Part shown: one piece after another, positions 27,629 through 37,300 of the stretch
How the letters are laid out: each line of letters starts with the position of its first letter
Position numbering within the stretch: the first letter of the stretch is position 1
From: Dysgonomonas sp. 520
GTDB lineage: Bacteria; Bacteroidota; Bacteroidia; Bacteroidales; Dysgonomonadaceae
DNA length: 61,450 nucleotides
Assembly (NCBI RefSeq): GCF_010501095.1
Contig: NZ_QVMP01000021.1
Location: 346-61,795, forward strand
Direction of reading: 5' to 3'
Program-made: the position numbers and the translations under genes
Notes under the pieces: model-generated
What the model saw: the letters and a program-made list of their open reading frames with translations, nothing else
The model's database searches: none
What the model was told of the DNA's origin: nothing

Positions 27629-28075
27629 TTACTGAATTGCCTGATCCAATGCCTTTTTCAAGGTTTCTATTTCTTTTTCCAACCTGCCTATCGTTTTGGC
27701 ATCCCTTATTCTGGCATCCACCGATTTGTAGTATTGGATAGATTCCGTATAATTGTTTTGCTCCTCTATTATGTTTGCAGTTGTTACCTGATCAGAGTCT
27801 CTAACGTCTACATAATTTGTGAGATTTTCCATTACATCCTTAAAGTTGAACCTGTCGAAAAATTCAACAGGGACTTTAAAATAATCGGCAAATTCATTCA
27901 ATTCTTTTTCGGGCAACTTTTCCATTACCTCCAAATCGCAAACTCTGGATTGCGACAATCCAAACAGTTTCCCAAAATCTTCCTGCTTAATCCCTAAGCC
28001 TTTTCGTAGAAGACCTAATGTCTTACCTTGATTCTTACGCCCCGATCTTTTCTTTACATCTTGTCCTTGTGCCAT
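27629..28075 (-). CDS. XRE-type helix-turn-helix protein
   Basis: A 148-residue DNA-binding protein. A basic N-terminus (KKRSGRKNQGK) leads into a Cro/C1-type HTH at about residues 20-72 (LLRKGLGIKQEDFGKLFGLS, QSRVCDLEVMEKLPEKELNE). The C-terminal part is predicted helical, with a leucine-spaced coiled coil (IGRLEKEIETLKKALDQAI) that probably mediates dimerisation. No ligand domain is seen. The gene is isolated; targets are unknown. Confidence 0.8.
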   Translation of the reverse strand: MAQGQDVKKRSGRKNQGKTLGLLRKGLGIKQEDFGKLFGLSQSRVCDLEVMEKLPEKELNEFADYFKVPVEFFDRFNFKDVMENLTNYVDVRDSDQVTTANIIEEQNNYTESIQYYKSVDARIRDAKTIGRLEKEIETLKKALDQAIQ

Positions 28076-28246
28076 CTAATCTTCACTTTTTTTTTACAAA
28101 GAATTTAATTTTATGTTTTATTTAAGTTTTCTATCTCTTTTATAAATATCATATTCAGGGCAAAAATAAAAAATTATCTTTAATAAACAACTAACGGCTA
28201 AAATGAGTTTGTTTATCAGAGAATTAATATGGAAAGAAATGATCTT

Positions 28247-28462
28247 TTATTCCGTATCAGTATTCTGTTTTTGCGGATAACAAACAGGTTTGTTAAAACC
28301 AAAAAAAGATACAAGAAACACAATCGATGAAAAATAATTGTATTCTCCATCAATTGCGAGTAGTAATAATAAAATAAGCAGAGCGCAGATCACCTTCCGT
28401 TTTGTGGTTATAACCGGCAGATGTTTTTCATCTACGCTTTCCCGAACCTTACAACAGTCCAA
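28247..28462 (-). CDS. Possible small membrane protein
   Basis: A 71-residue frame whose start lies inside the 3' end of prmA (30-bp overlap). It has one or two hydrophobic segments (ICALLILLLLLAIDGEYNYF, SSIVFLVSFFGF) flanked by lysines, fitting a small inner-membrane protein translated by coupling to prmA. No family was recognised and the overlap could be chance. Confidence 0.3.
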   Translation of the reverse strand: MDCCKVRESVDEKHLPVITTKRKVICALLILLLLLAIDGEYNYFSSIVFLVSFFGFNKPVCYPQKQNTDTE

Positions 28463-29271
28463 TTGTCTTTTTCGGCATGACTCAAATATACAAGTTCGTG
28501 GTTGTCACACTCTTGCCTGATCGCAGCTATATCTTCCTGATAAAATCCACTCATAAACAAATCGCCGCCTTTATTCAGAACGGAAGAATATTTACTTATA
28601 TCTTCAAGCAGAATATTTCTGTTAATATTAGCTAGCACAACATCAAAAGTTTGTTCGCCAAGCAGTTCTGCTCCTCCTATCCGCACTTCTACATTGTTGA
28701 TGTGGTTCAACTCAAGGTTTTCTATCGCATTGTCGTATGCCCATTTGTCTATATCGATTGCCAGAATCGGGTTTGCGCCACGCATAGATGCCAATATGGC
28801 CAATATGGCGGTTCCACAACCCATATCCAACACCGATTTTCCCTTGAAGTCGAAATTGAGCATTTCGCGGATCACCAGTTCCGTAGTCTGGTGATGCCCC
28901 GTTCCGAATGCCATTTTCGGGTCGATGTATATATTGTATTTATAGTTCGTTGGTTCGTTATGGAATGTGCTCTGTATGATACATTTATCATCGATAACGA
29001 GAGGCTTGAAATAATTTTTCTCCCACTCTTCATTCCAGTCCTGATCTTCTATCTTTTCGAAAACATAAGTTATTTCAACCTCCAGAGGAAAGTCTGTTAA
29101 AACTGCATCAATCTTATCTTTATCAAACAGTTCCTCCTTTATGTAGGCCGTTATGCCATCTTCGTTTTCGACAAAGCTATCAAAACCTATTTCAGCCAAA
29201 TTTGCCGAAAGCACATCACTAGTAGCCTCATTGTTAGGCTTACACGTAAATTTTACTTCTATATAATTCAT
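28432..29271 (-). CDS. prmA: Ribosomal protein L11 methyltransferase
   Basis: A 279-residue SAM-dependent methyltransferase that trimethylates L11. The start is the ATG at 29271 (MNYIEVKFTCKP). An N-terminal L11-recognition domain of about 100 residues is followed by FGTGHHQTTELVIREML, the SAM loop SVLDMGCGTAILAIL near residue 148, DIDKWAYDNAIEN, and DVVLANINRNIL (the NPPY-equivalent catalytic motif). No neighbour is clearly coupled except the doubtful 71-residue frame. Confidence 0.93.
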   Translation of the reverse strand: MNYIEVKFTCKPNNEATSDVLSANLAEIGFDSFVENEDGITAYIKEELFDKDKIDAVLTDFPLEVEITYVFEKIEDQDWNEEWEKNYFKPLVIDDKCIIQSTFHNEPTNYKYNIYIDPKMAFGTGHHQTTELVIREMLNFDFKGKSVLDMGCGTAILAILASMRGANPILAIDIDKWAYDNAIENLELNHINNVEVRIGGAELLGEQTFDVVLANINRNILLEDISKYSSVLNKGGDLFMSGFYQEDIAAIRQECDNHELVYLSHAEKDNWTVVRFGKA

Positions 29272-29517
29272 TTTTATTTTCGATTTAAACATTAAATAGT
29301 ATAATACCAATCACAACTTTTTATAAAACACAGAGTAAAAGGAATTTATTATTCTATCGGGCGAACTGTATTTGCCTGACTACATGAACCCTGTATCCCT
29401 CCGCAGGAAAAATCAAGACGACTCTATTGCTGTGTGTGTAATTAAGTATAACAAATTATCTTGATACAAATTTAAGGTAAATAAATCACAATAAAGAAGT
29501 ATACTGAATGTATTTGC

Positions 29518-29557
29518 AATGTCAACAATGGAGCAAAAGGTTGACATTTCGTTTTTT
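29518..29557 (+). terminator. Orphan terminator-like hairpin
   Basis: AATGTCAAC (29518-29526) pairs perfectly with GTTGACATT (29540-29548), followed by TCG and seven T. No plus-strand gene ends upstream, so it may end a small RNA or act as an operator. Confidence 0.5.
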
Positions 29558-29626
29558 TAACCAAAAAACATGCAACTTTTAAACCCTAAAACATCTCTAT
29601 ATAGTATAGATTAATTCAAATGGTTG

Positions 29627-29634
29627 TATATTTG
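29627..29634 (+). promoter_or_regulatory. -7 promoter element TATATTTG
   Basis: Perfect TAnnTTTG element 133 bp before the ATG at 29767; the likely promoter of the low-complexity secreted protein. Confidence 0.5.
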
Positions 29635-29766
29635 TTTATTGGGGAGGTTTTTATATTTTACACCAAAAACGGATTAAACCTTTTTCGATATATGTGGTCT
29701 AACAAAATAATGGGAAATTATAAACAAAGAAATTTTATTAACCAAAAGATAGGAAGGGAATAAGCA

Positions 29767-31149
29767 ATGAATAAAACACAAAAGAAAGTCTTGTTAGGAC
29801 TATTGGCGTTCTTCCCTCTTCTTGGGTTTTCGCAAGGTTGGGACGATGACATCTACGGAGGTTCATCTTCATCGACACAAACTCAAACTAAGAAAGAGAG
29901 CAAGAAACCGGCTCAGAATCTGCAACGAAATTCGGGTTCTGCACAGCAAGTAATGGTAGTGAGAGACAACGGAGATGTTGAAATAACAACTCAGGGAAAT
30001 GTGAATGTTGATGTTGACGCATACAACAGACGGGGAGGAAATGTTGAAGTGTATGCTTCAGATACAATTCCCGAAGAAGAATATGAAGATTACCAATATA
30101 CAGACAGGATTGTAAAATTCCATAACCCGAAGAACAGTGTAACAATATCTTCCGATAATGATGTAAATGTTTATGTCGTGGACGATGTTTACACAGACTA
30201 CTACCGCAACCGTGGATGGTCGTTCAACGTAAACTTAGGTTGGGGTTGGGGATCAAGCTATTATGGCTGGTACGACCCATGGTACGATCCTTGGTATTAC
30301 ACATCATGGTACAACCCTTGGTATGGAGGTTGGGGATGGCACAGTCCATACTACTATTCAAGTTGGGGTTGGGGTTGGCACAACTCATGGTATTACGGAG
30401 GATATTATGGCGGATACTATGGACACCACCATCACCATCATGGCGGATATTACTCCACTTATAACAGTTCGGGCAGAGGCTCGTCTCGCTATTCATCGGG
30501 CAGAGGAAGCACAAGATACAACGATGGCAGGTCGTCCTCGTATTCATCTTCAAGAAACAGCACAAGAAGCACGAGCGGAACCAGCGGACGTAATTCTTCG
30601 GTGTCGAGGGAAAGCGGGCGTGTATCGTCAGGCTCAAGCAGAAATAGTTCTACGCGTGGAAGCGGCAGAGTTTCTTCAGGCTCAACAAGAAACAGCGGCG
30701 TAACAAGAAGTTCGTCCGGATCATCTACCCGCAACTCATCGAGCGGAAGGGTAAGTTCCGGCAATACAACTCGTACGCGTCCGGCTTACGACAGTAGTTC
30801 TTCTTCATCGTCAGGACGTTCGTCAAGCGGCAGCAATGTAGGAACACGTTCGTCTTCTTCAAGTTCAAGAAATAGTAGTGGAACAACATATCAAAGAAGT
30901 GAAAGCTCATCATCGAGCCGTTCGAGCGGTACATACAACAGTGGTTCATCAAGTCGTTCAAACGGGTCGTCAAGTGGATCATATAACAGCAGCCGTTCTT
31001 CTTCATCCGGAAGCAGCCGTTCAAGTGGATCTTACAGCAGTGGCTCATCAAGCCGCTCAAGCGGAGGATCATATAGCGGCGGTGGTGGTGGAAGCAGCCG
31101 TTCGTCTGGTGGCGGAGGCGGTTCCAGCAGAAGCGGTGGCCGTAGATAA
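29767..31149 (+). CDS. Secreted low-complexity Trp/Tyr/Gly and Ser/Arg-rich protein
   Basis: A 460-residue exported protein. Signal peptide: KKVLLGLLAFFPLLGFSQ. Residues 60-150 carry an ordered region (VMVVRDNGDVEITTQGNVNV, RIVKFHNPKNSVTISSDNDV). Residues 155-225 are aromatic low complexity: WGWGSSYYGWYDPWYDPWYY and a run of six histidines. From about residue 230 to the end the protein is a Ser/Gly/Arg repeat (SSGSSRSSGSYSSGSS style), ending in poly-Gly/Ser and GRR. The design resembles structural or adhesive surface proteins; no enzyme domain is visible. It sits 86 bp ahead of a FadL-like porin gene, separated by a good terminator. Confidence 0.85.
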   Translation: MNKTQKKVLLGLLAFFPLLGFSQGWDDDIYGGSSSSTQTQTKKESKKPAQNLQRNSGSAQQVMVVRDNGDVEITTQGNVNVDVDAYNRRGGNVEVYASDTIPEEEYEDYQYTDRIVKFHNPKNSVTISSDNDVNVYVVDDVYTDYYRNRGWSFNVNLGWGWGSSYYGWYDPWYDPWYYTSWYNPWYGGWGWHSPYYYSSWGWGWHNSWYYGGYYGGYYGHHHHHHGGYYSTYNSSGRGSSRYSSGRGSTRYNDGRSSSYSSSRNSTRSTSGTSGRNSSVSRESGRVSSGSSRNSSTRGSGRVSSGSTRNSGVTRSSSGSSTRNSSSGRVSSGNTTRTRPAYDSSSSSSSGRSSSGSNVGTRSSSSSSRNSSGTTYQRSESSSSSRSSGTYNSGSSSRSNGSSSGSYNSSRSSSSGSSRSSGSYSSGSSSRSSGGSYSGGGGGSSRSSGGGGGSSRSGGRR

Positions 31150-31172
31150 AAGCCAAGAAATAAACTAAATAG

Positions 31173-31214
31173 AAAAAGCTGGGTTAGACCTCTCTAATTC
31201 AGCTTTTTAGAAAA
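31173..31214 (+). terminator. Intrinsic terminator
   Basis: AAAAAGCTG (31173-31181) with inner TTAGA pairs with TCTAA and CAGCTTTTT (31200-31208). A long stem with a 4-nt loop between two same-strand genes. Confidence 0.8.
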
Positions 31215-31235
31215 AGATAATCAAAACAATAGTAT

Positions 31236-32798
31236 ATGAAACGATTTTTTATTTCGGTAATAGCTTTGAGTACAATGACTTATGCTCTTGCTCAAGGAGA
31301 GTTTGACGCTATCAAACTGGCTAAGAGTGAACAAACCGGAACAGCCCGGGCGATGGGTATGGGAGGTGCATTTGGCGCATTGGGCGGCGACCCCACAGGG
31401 GTTGCGATAAATCCGGCGGGTATAGGTGTTTATACAAAATCGGAGATAGTCACCACCATGAACTTTTCGAATAATAAATTTGAAACAGAACTGAATGCCG
31501 GAAAGATAGATCATAGTAAGTTTAAATTTAGTTTTGATAACATTTCGTACGTGGGTGCGCTTCCCCTTAACAGCGGGGATGTTCCATACCTGAATTTCGG
31601 ATTTGCCGTGAACAGGATAAAATCGTTCGACCGGAAATATAAGATGAATGGTCGTGAACAGAATATATCTCTTACCGATTATATGGCAAACCAGGCAAAT
31701 GGAAGAGGATTGAAAGATGGTAATTTAGGTTTGGATGCTCCCGGAGTATGGCTCGAAACCATGGGCGCTGACGGAGGATTAATGGATTATCTAGATGATG
31801 GAACTTGGGAGTCTTTAGCAGAATATAGAAATTTGAAAGTAAACAATGCTTTGTTTGTGCATGAAAAAGGAAGTATATACAGTTACGACTTCAATATGGG
31901 TACAACCATTTCGAATATGCTAAGCATTGGTGTTTCTGTGGGACTTACGGATATATCGTATAGAATGTATAGCAGCTATGATGAATCGTTTGGGATATTT
32001 CAAAACTCAAATGACGGGAAGGAGTATGATAACGGATACGAATTAACAAACAACTTGGAAACAGATGGTACAGGCTATCAGGTTAAGGCCGGATTGATCT
32101 TCAAACCCGTTCGTGAACTTCGTATTGGTGTAGCATACCATTCGCCCACATGGTACGACATGACCGATTATTATGGAGCTACATTAGATCATGATGTAAC
32201 AGAAATAGCATCCCGACCAAATTATGAGGCGGGTTATATCAGCACATTTGAATATAATAGGGACAAATATGTGCGCACCGATTACCAATTCAGAACTCCG
32301 GATAAGTGGGTGTTCAGTTTGGCTGGTGTTATTGGCAATAATGCTATATTGAGCCTTGACTATGAGTTGACCAACTACGGCAATATGTCGTTGAAAGACG
32401 ACAATGGCTGGGCATTGAACGATGGCTATACAAATAGCTATATTTCGGAAGATTTCAGAACATCGTCTACAATAAGGGCAGGTGCCGAATTCCGCTTTAC
32501 GCCACAGTTCTCGGCACGTTTAGGTTACTCGTGGGTTCAGAGCCCGTATAAGAAACATGCCAAAGAGTCTTCATTTCAGATAGAAACAGCTAATTCGACT
32601 CCAAACTATAGTATTGACGGAGACATGAACTCTTTCTCTTATGGAATGGGTTATCGGTTTTCTCCGAATTTCTACACGGATATAGCTTTCGTCTACAAGA
32701 CTCAGAAAGACGACCTTTATTCATTTTACGGATCGGGCAAAGGCGAATTGAAATATAGTCAATTCACGGGTCTGCTTACTTTCGGTTATAGATTCTAA
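31236..32798 (+). CDS. Outer-membrane beta-barrel, FadL/TodX-like
   Basis: A 520-residue protein with a signal peptide (MKRFFISVIALSTMTYALAQ) and the hallmark N-terminal block of the OMPP1/FadL-like family, TARAMGMGGAFGALGGDPTGVAINPAG, which forms the plug near the barrel opening. Regular beta-strands ending in aromatic residues run to a terminal Phe (TGLLTFGYRF), the usual outer-membrane insertion signal. Family members move hydrophobic compounds across the outer membrane, and some Bacteroidota relatives (PorV-like) serve type IX secretion. Which of these applies here is uncertain. Confidence 0.85.
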   Translation: MKRFFISVIALSTMTYALAQGEFDAIKLAKSEQTGTARAMGMGGAFGALGGDPTGVAINPAGIGVYTKSEIVTTMNFSNNKFETELNAGKIDHSKFKFSFDNISYVGALPLNSGDVPYLNFGFAVNRIKSFDRKYKMNGREQNISLTDYMANQANGRGLKDGNLGLDAPGVWLETMGADGGLMDYLDDGTWESLAEYRNLKVNNALFVHEKGSIYSYDFNMGTTISNMLSIGVSVGLTDISYRMYSSYDESFGIFQNSNDGKEYDNGYELTNNLETDGTGYQVKAGLIFKPVRELRIGVAYHSPTWYDMTDYYGATLDHDVTEIASRPNYEAGYISTFEYNRDKYVRTDYQFRTPDKWVFSLAGVIGNNAILSLDYELTNYGNMSLKDDNGWALNDGYTNSYISEDFRTSSTIRAGAEFRFTPQFSARLGYSWVQSPYKKHAKESSFQIETANSTPNYSIDGDMNSFSYGMGYRFSPNFYTDIAFVYKTQKDDLYSFYGSGKGELKYSQFTGLLTFGYRF

Positions 32799-32820
32799 AA
32801 AAATAATTAATAAAACAATT

Positions 32821-32865
32821 GCAAGAAGCCGTTTACGCATGAAGTGAACGGCTTTCTTGTTTTTT
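32821..32865 (+). terminator. Intrinsic terminator
   Basis: CAAGAAGCCGTTTAC and its near-complement GTGAACGGCTTTCTTG (one bulge) form a long stem followed by TTTTTT. It ends the porin transcript. Confidence 0.85.
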
Positions 32866-32938
32866 ATATTTAACTTTGTCTGAAATAAGGTAGCAAACCT
32901 ACTTTTGTTGCAGAGGTCGTTTAGACTGTTGTGTTGTT

Positions 32939-33000
32939 TGTCATCCTGAGAGTATTGAAGGGTCTGTTTTAACAGATGTTTGACTGCGATCAACATGACA
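32939..33000. repeat. REP-like palindromic intergenic element
   Basis: The ends TGTCAT...ATGACA are inverted, and the body TCCTGAG...GAAGGGTCTG...GATCAACATG matches the style of short palindromic intergenic repeats seen in many bacterial genomes. Only one copy was noticed in the window. Confidence 0.5.
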
Positions 33001-33079
33001 AAATCTCGAAACAATTGTAATTTTGTAAAAATCCGGATGAATTTTATTAATAACCGAATATAAATTTAACTAACTAATT

Positions 33080-33898
33080 ATGTCTACATACACAGAAGAT
33101 AACAGAAAGGTGACAACACATCGTTTTCTGGAAATGAAACAAAGAGGCGAGAAAATAACTATGCTGACTGCATACGATTATTCAATGGCAAGCATTATAG
33201 ATCAGGCAGGCATGGATGCCATTCTGGTTGGCGATTCGGCATCGAACGTAATGGTAGGAAATATCACAACCCTGCCAATGACCATAGACCAGATGATCTA
33301 TCATGGACGATCGGTTGTGAACGGAGTGAAGCGGGCACTGGTGGTTGTGGATATGCCATTCGGATCGTGCTCGGGAGATCCGCTGAAATCGCTCGAAGCA
33401 GCAATCAGAATAATGAAAGAAACAGGTGCAGACGCCCTTAAAATAGAAGGTGGAGAAGAAATAAAAGAAGATGTAAAGAAAATCATCGACGCAGGAATAC
33501 CCGTTATAGGACACTTGGGTTTGATGCCTCAATCGATAAATAAATATGGCACATACAATGTCAGGGCAAAAGATGAAAAAGAAGCCGAAAAACTGATAAA
33601 AGATTGCCATTTATTGCAGGAAATAGGATGTTTTGGGATAGTTTTGGAGAAAATTCCTGCAAAATTAGCCGAAAAAATATCCAAAGAGTTGACAATACCG
33701 ATTATAGGGATCGGAGCCGGAGGAGGCGTTGACGGACAAGTCTTGGTAATGCACGACATGTTGGGGATAAATAAAGATTTTTCGCCTAAATTCTTACGTC
33801 GCTATGCCGACTTGCATACAGCCATAACCAATGCCGTGCGAGGGTATATAGAAGATGTGAAGTCTCAGGATTTCCCCAATCAGAACGAAAGTTATTAA
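33080..33898 (+). CDS. panB: 3-methyl-2-oxobutanoate hydroxymethyltransferase
   Basis: A 272-residue TIM-barrel enzyme that makes ketopantoate from 2-oxoisovalerate and methylene-THF, the first step to pantothenate. [38 protein letters not shown] (Mg-binding Asp), [16 protein letters not shown] and [12 protein letters not shown] are the conserved blocks, and [20 protein letters not shown] closes the active site (the family usually reads GxDGQVLV). No other pan genes are adjacent. Confidence 0.95.
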   Translation: MSTYTEDNRKVTTHRFLEMKQRGEKITMLTAYDYSMASIIDQAGMDAILVGDSASNVMVGNITTLPMTIDQMIYHGRSVVNGVKRALVVVDMPFGSCSGDPLKSLEAAIRIMKETGADALKIEGGEEIKEDVKKIIDAGIPVIGHLGLMPQSINKYGTYNVRAKDEKEAEKLIKDCHLLQEIGCFGIVLEKIPAKLAEKISKELTIPIIGIGAGGGVDGQVLVMHDMLGINKDFSPKFLRRYADLHTAITNAVRGYIEDVKSQDFPNQNESY

Positions 33899-33904
33899 TC
33901 CTGG

Positions 33905-33962
33905 GCATCAATACTTAAGACTTAGAACTTAAGACTTAAAACTTAAAACTTAGAACTTAAAA
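33905..33962. repeat. Short tandem ACTTAA/ACTTAGA array
   Basis: About six tandem units of the form (G/A)ACTTA(A/G)(A/G) lie in the gap between panB and the Spx-like gene. It is a simple-sequence tract with no evident gene or hairpin. Confidence 0.6.
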
Positions 33963-33982
33963 ACCTGTTACTCGTATATTGT

Positions 33983-34342
33983 ATGAGCAAAATTTTATTT
34001 GTCCACTACCCAAAATGCGGAACATGCCAAAAGGCTGCGAAATGGCTGAGAGAAAACGACATTGAGGTGGAAAGCCGAAATATTGTTGAAAATAATCCGA
34101 CAAAGGAAGAACTGAGCGACTGGCTGAAACGTAGCGGGTTACCCATAAAAAAGTTCTTCAACACCTCAGGGCGAGTATATAAAGAGAACAATATTAAAGA
34201 TTTGGTGCAAACATCTGACGACGATAGTTTGTTAACATTATTGGCTACCGATGGGATGTTGGTAAAACGTCCTGTCGTAGTCTCAGAAAATAACATTCTG
34301 ATTGGTTTTAATGAAGAAGAATGGACTAAGGCACTGAAGTAG
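33983..34342 (+). CDS. Spx/ArsC-like thioredoxin-fold protein
   Basis: A 119-residue arsenate-reductase-family protein with a CxxC motif at residues 12-15 (YPKCGTCQKAAKWLREN). Blocks RNIVENNPTKEELSDWL and KKFFNTSGRVYKE match the Spx/MgsR/YffB group, and KRPVVVSENNILIGF is the cis-Pro region. True arsenate reductases of the ArsC family use a single Cys and a different loop; this CxxC form is usually of unknown or regulatory function in Bacteroidota. No ars genes are adjacent. Confidence 0.85.
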   Translation: MSKILFVHYPKCGTCQKAAKWLRENDIEVESRNIVENNPTKEELSDWLKRSGLPIKKFFNTSGRVYKENNIKDLVQTSDDDSLLTLLATDGMLVKRPVVVSENNILIGFNEEEWTKALK

Positions 34343-34375
34343 TAACCGGCTTGCTCGCGCAACCGGAATTGTTGT

Positions 34376-37300
34376 ATGGATGAAGAAAAAGATAAAAAAG
34401 GTTTTGGAAAGGAAACGGATGAAAAGGTAAAAAAGAAAAATATCTTCCGAAAAATTCTCCGGGTCTTATTGGCAATTATATTAGGTTTCGTTGGACTTAA
34501 TGTATTGCTGTATATCTTGTTATCTATTCCGTGGATACAACAGAAGGCTGTTGATTTTGCTATTAATCAGTTGAAGCCAATAGTTAAAACTGAAATGTCT
34601 ATCGGCGAAGTCCGTCTTTCTTTGTTCAACAATGTCAGTCTGAAAGACATATACATCGAAGACCAGTTGAGAGACACGTTGCTTTTTGCCGAAGAACTGG
34701 ATGTTAAACTAAGTTTGTGGGAACTGCTGAAAAGCAATACATTGATGATAAATTCAATATCATTAAGCAATGCAGCCATCAACGTTTCGCAAAAAACACC
34801 TGACGCCCCGTTCAATTTTCAGTTCTTCATTGATGCTTTCGCCGGCGATTCTACGGAAACGGATACTACATCATCTTCGTTAAAGATAAATATTCAGGAC
34901 ATCAGGATAAAAAACGCCCGCCTGAGGTACGATATCCTGTCGGAGCCGGATACATTAGGCTTGTTTAATGCCTCGCACATTCACATTTCCAACCTGAATG
35001 CCGATCTGAGACTGCCCTCTCTGGACATGAAAAATTTTGAAGGAGAAATCAAGTCATTGTCATTCAACGAAAAATCGGGTTTAAAGGTGAATCAACTTGC
35101 CGGAAATGTTTTTTCGGAAGGAGATAACTTCTACACTAAAGGTTTGTTGTTGCAATTGCCCCGGTCTGAGTTGAAGATAGAGTCGGCAAGCTATAACCTT
35201 GAAACGAGTGAGTTTTCATTGAAAACGGCAGGTGTAAACATCGAGCCTAAAGATTTGACTATGTTCATGTCTGAACTTCGTTTTCTCAGGCAGCCTTTGG
35301 CTATGGATGCGTCTGTCAGCGGGAAATTGCCCGAAGTGAAAATGGAAAATCTGACATTGAATTATGGCGAAACAACTTCTTTAAAGGCTAAAGCAGAAAT
35401 TACAAATTACAGCAAAATAGATTCCACGTACTTAAATCTGTCTATCGACAAATTGTATGTGGCACAGAAAGATTTGCCGGACTTTATGAAAGTCGGCGAT
35501 TCTACGATGATTATGCCCGAACCATTGGCTTTGTTGGGCGATATCAAAATAAACGGAGGCGCAGGAGGTTATTTAAATGCTTTGAAATTGAATCTCGAAG
35601 CCTCAACCAAACAAGGAAGCCTTGTGCTGTCCGGAACGGGAAGCACGGACACAACTTTTCAGAATTTCAGCGCAGATGCCATTCTTCATACTCAAAATTT
35701 TAACCTAAGGCCTTTTGTTGGCGATTCGTTAGGCTTGGGGCGTATTTCGTTAGATATCTCTGTTCAGGCGAAACAGTCGGCAAAACAATCCCTGAGTGTG
35801 CAGGCTAAAGGTTTGGTTAATTCGCTCGAATATAAGGACGAAATGTTCAGGAAAGTGCCTTTTACGGCATATTATTCCGCATATAAAATGGGTGGCTGGA
35901 TAGATGCCGACTTGCCAATTGGGTATGTAAAGGGCGACTTTGAAATGATAGATGGCAAAGAAACAAAATACATTGCCGATCTGGTGGTGAAAAACTTCCG
36001 TGTGAGTGAATTTTATAAGGCTGAAAATTGGGACGATCCGTTGATATCGTTCAATCTGACAGGAAATTTGCAAGGGCAGGATATAAATACACTGCTGGGC
36101 GACATTGTTTTGGATAGTTTAAAATTCGTTGACACAGGTTTCGATTTCGAACCCGGAACAATAACCTTGCAGGCGGGAACAAACAATCGGGGGCGGTATG
36201 TCGCCTTGCGTTCGAGCTTGTGCGACGCCAACTTGTCGGGAGAATATAACTTTGTGAATGTTTACGATGATTTTTCGGAAATAATGCACCCTTTCTTGCC
36301 GAAGATGTTTTCATTGCCAAAGAAAAAGAAAGCGAAGACAAATAATTTCAGGATAGATGCTTTCATTGACAATACACAAACGCTGGCAAATATATTTGAC
36401 CTGCCACTTGTACTGAACGACCCTTTGCAGTTTCATACTTCTGTGAATGCCACAAACAATACATTGCTTGTGAATGTTAATGCGCCCCATTTTACATACG
36501 GAGATATGGATTTCAAGTCTACGAATGTGGAGCTTCGGGGAGATTCGTTGTTGAAGCTGGAAGCAGATACCCGCTATATGATGGATCAGTCGTATTTTGA
36601 CGGGAACCTGAAGATTGACGCAAGTTCGGATACTCTTGATGTCTTGCTCACGGTGAAGAACGGAGGAATGGATACTCCTCTGACCGGGCAGATAAATGCT
36701 CTAGCGTATTTTGAGCAAGATGCACGAAATGCTTTGATTTCGAATATAAGGTTGTTACCCACCAAATTAAATATAGGGAAGTTGGAATTTGCCGTTTTGC
36801 CGGCAACAATTAAACAGGAAAATGAAAGAATAGATATTCGAGATTTTGGCCTATCACTGAAAGACCGGCGTTTTTTCGGAGTCGACGGGGTAATTTCCGA
36901 TGAGAAAGATGAGACTCTCAACATATTTTTTGACAAAGCGGAAGTCGGTTCATTCCTCGAAGCCTTTGATGTGAAAAATGTGAATGCAGTTATTGACGGT
37001 AGTGTCCTTCTGAATGCCGTAACGGGTGATATGGCTATGACAACCAAAGATTTTTCCGTTTCCGATATTATTGTTTTCAATGATACTCTGGGTACATTGA
37101 GTGTGAATAGTGAATGGAGCAATCTGAGAAATACGGTTGATCTGGACTTAGGTTTGGTCAATTCGGCAAAAGGAACAAATACAACGATAAAGGGCTCTGT
37201 GAATACAAGTACTGAAAATTTAGACTTGGATGTAAATATCGACCAATTTTCTCTGGCTTGGTTGCAGCCATTCCTGTCTGCAACGCTCAACCGCCTGTCG

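Larger units (their letters stand above)
29272..29766. other. Intergenic region upstream of the Ser/Gly/Trp-rich protein
   Basis: This 495-bp stretch holds the prmA promoter region at its left, an orphan terminator-like hairpin at 29518-29557, and a perfect -7 element TATATTTG at 29627-29634 that would give the next gene a leader of about 125 nt. No gene is seen. Confidence 0.5.

Noticed and set aside
29888-31156. Several long frames on both strands inside the Ser-rich gene
   Set aside because: They are shadows of its repetitive codon usage.
33905-33962. Tandem ACTTAA-like units considered as a CRISPR array
   Set aside because: Units are about 8 bp without spacers and no cas genes are present.
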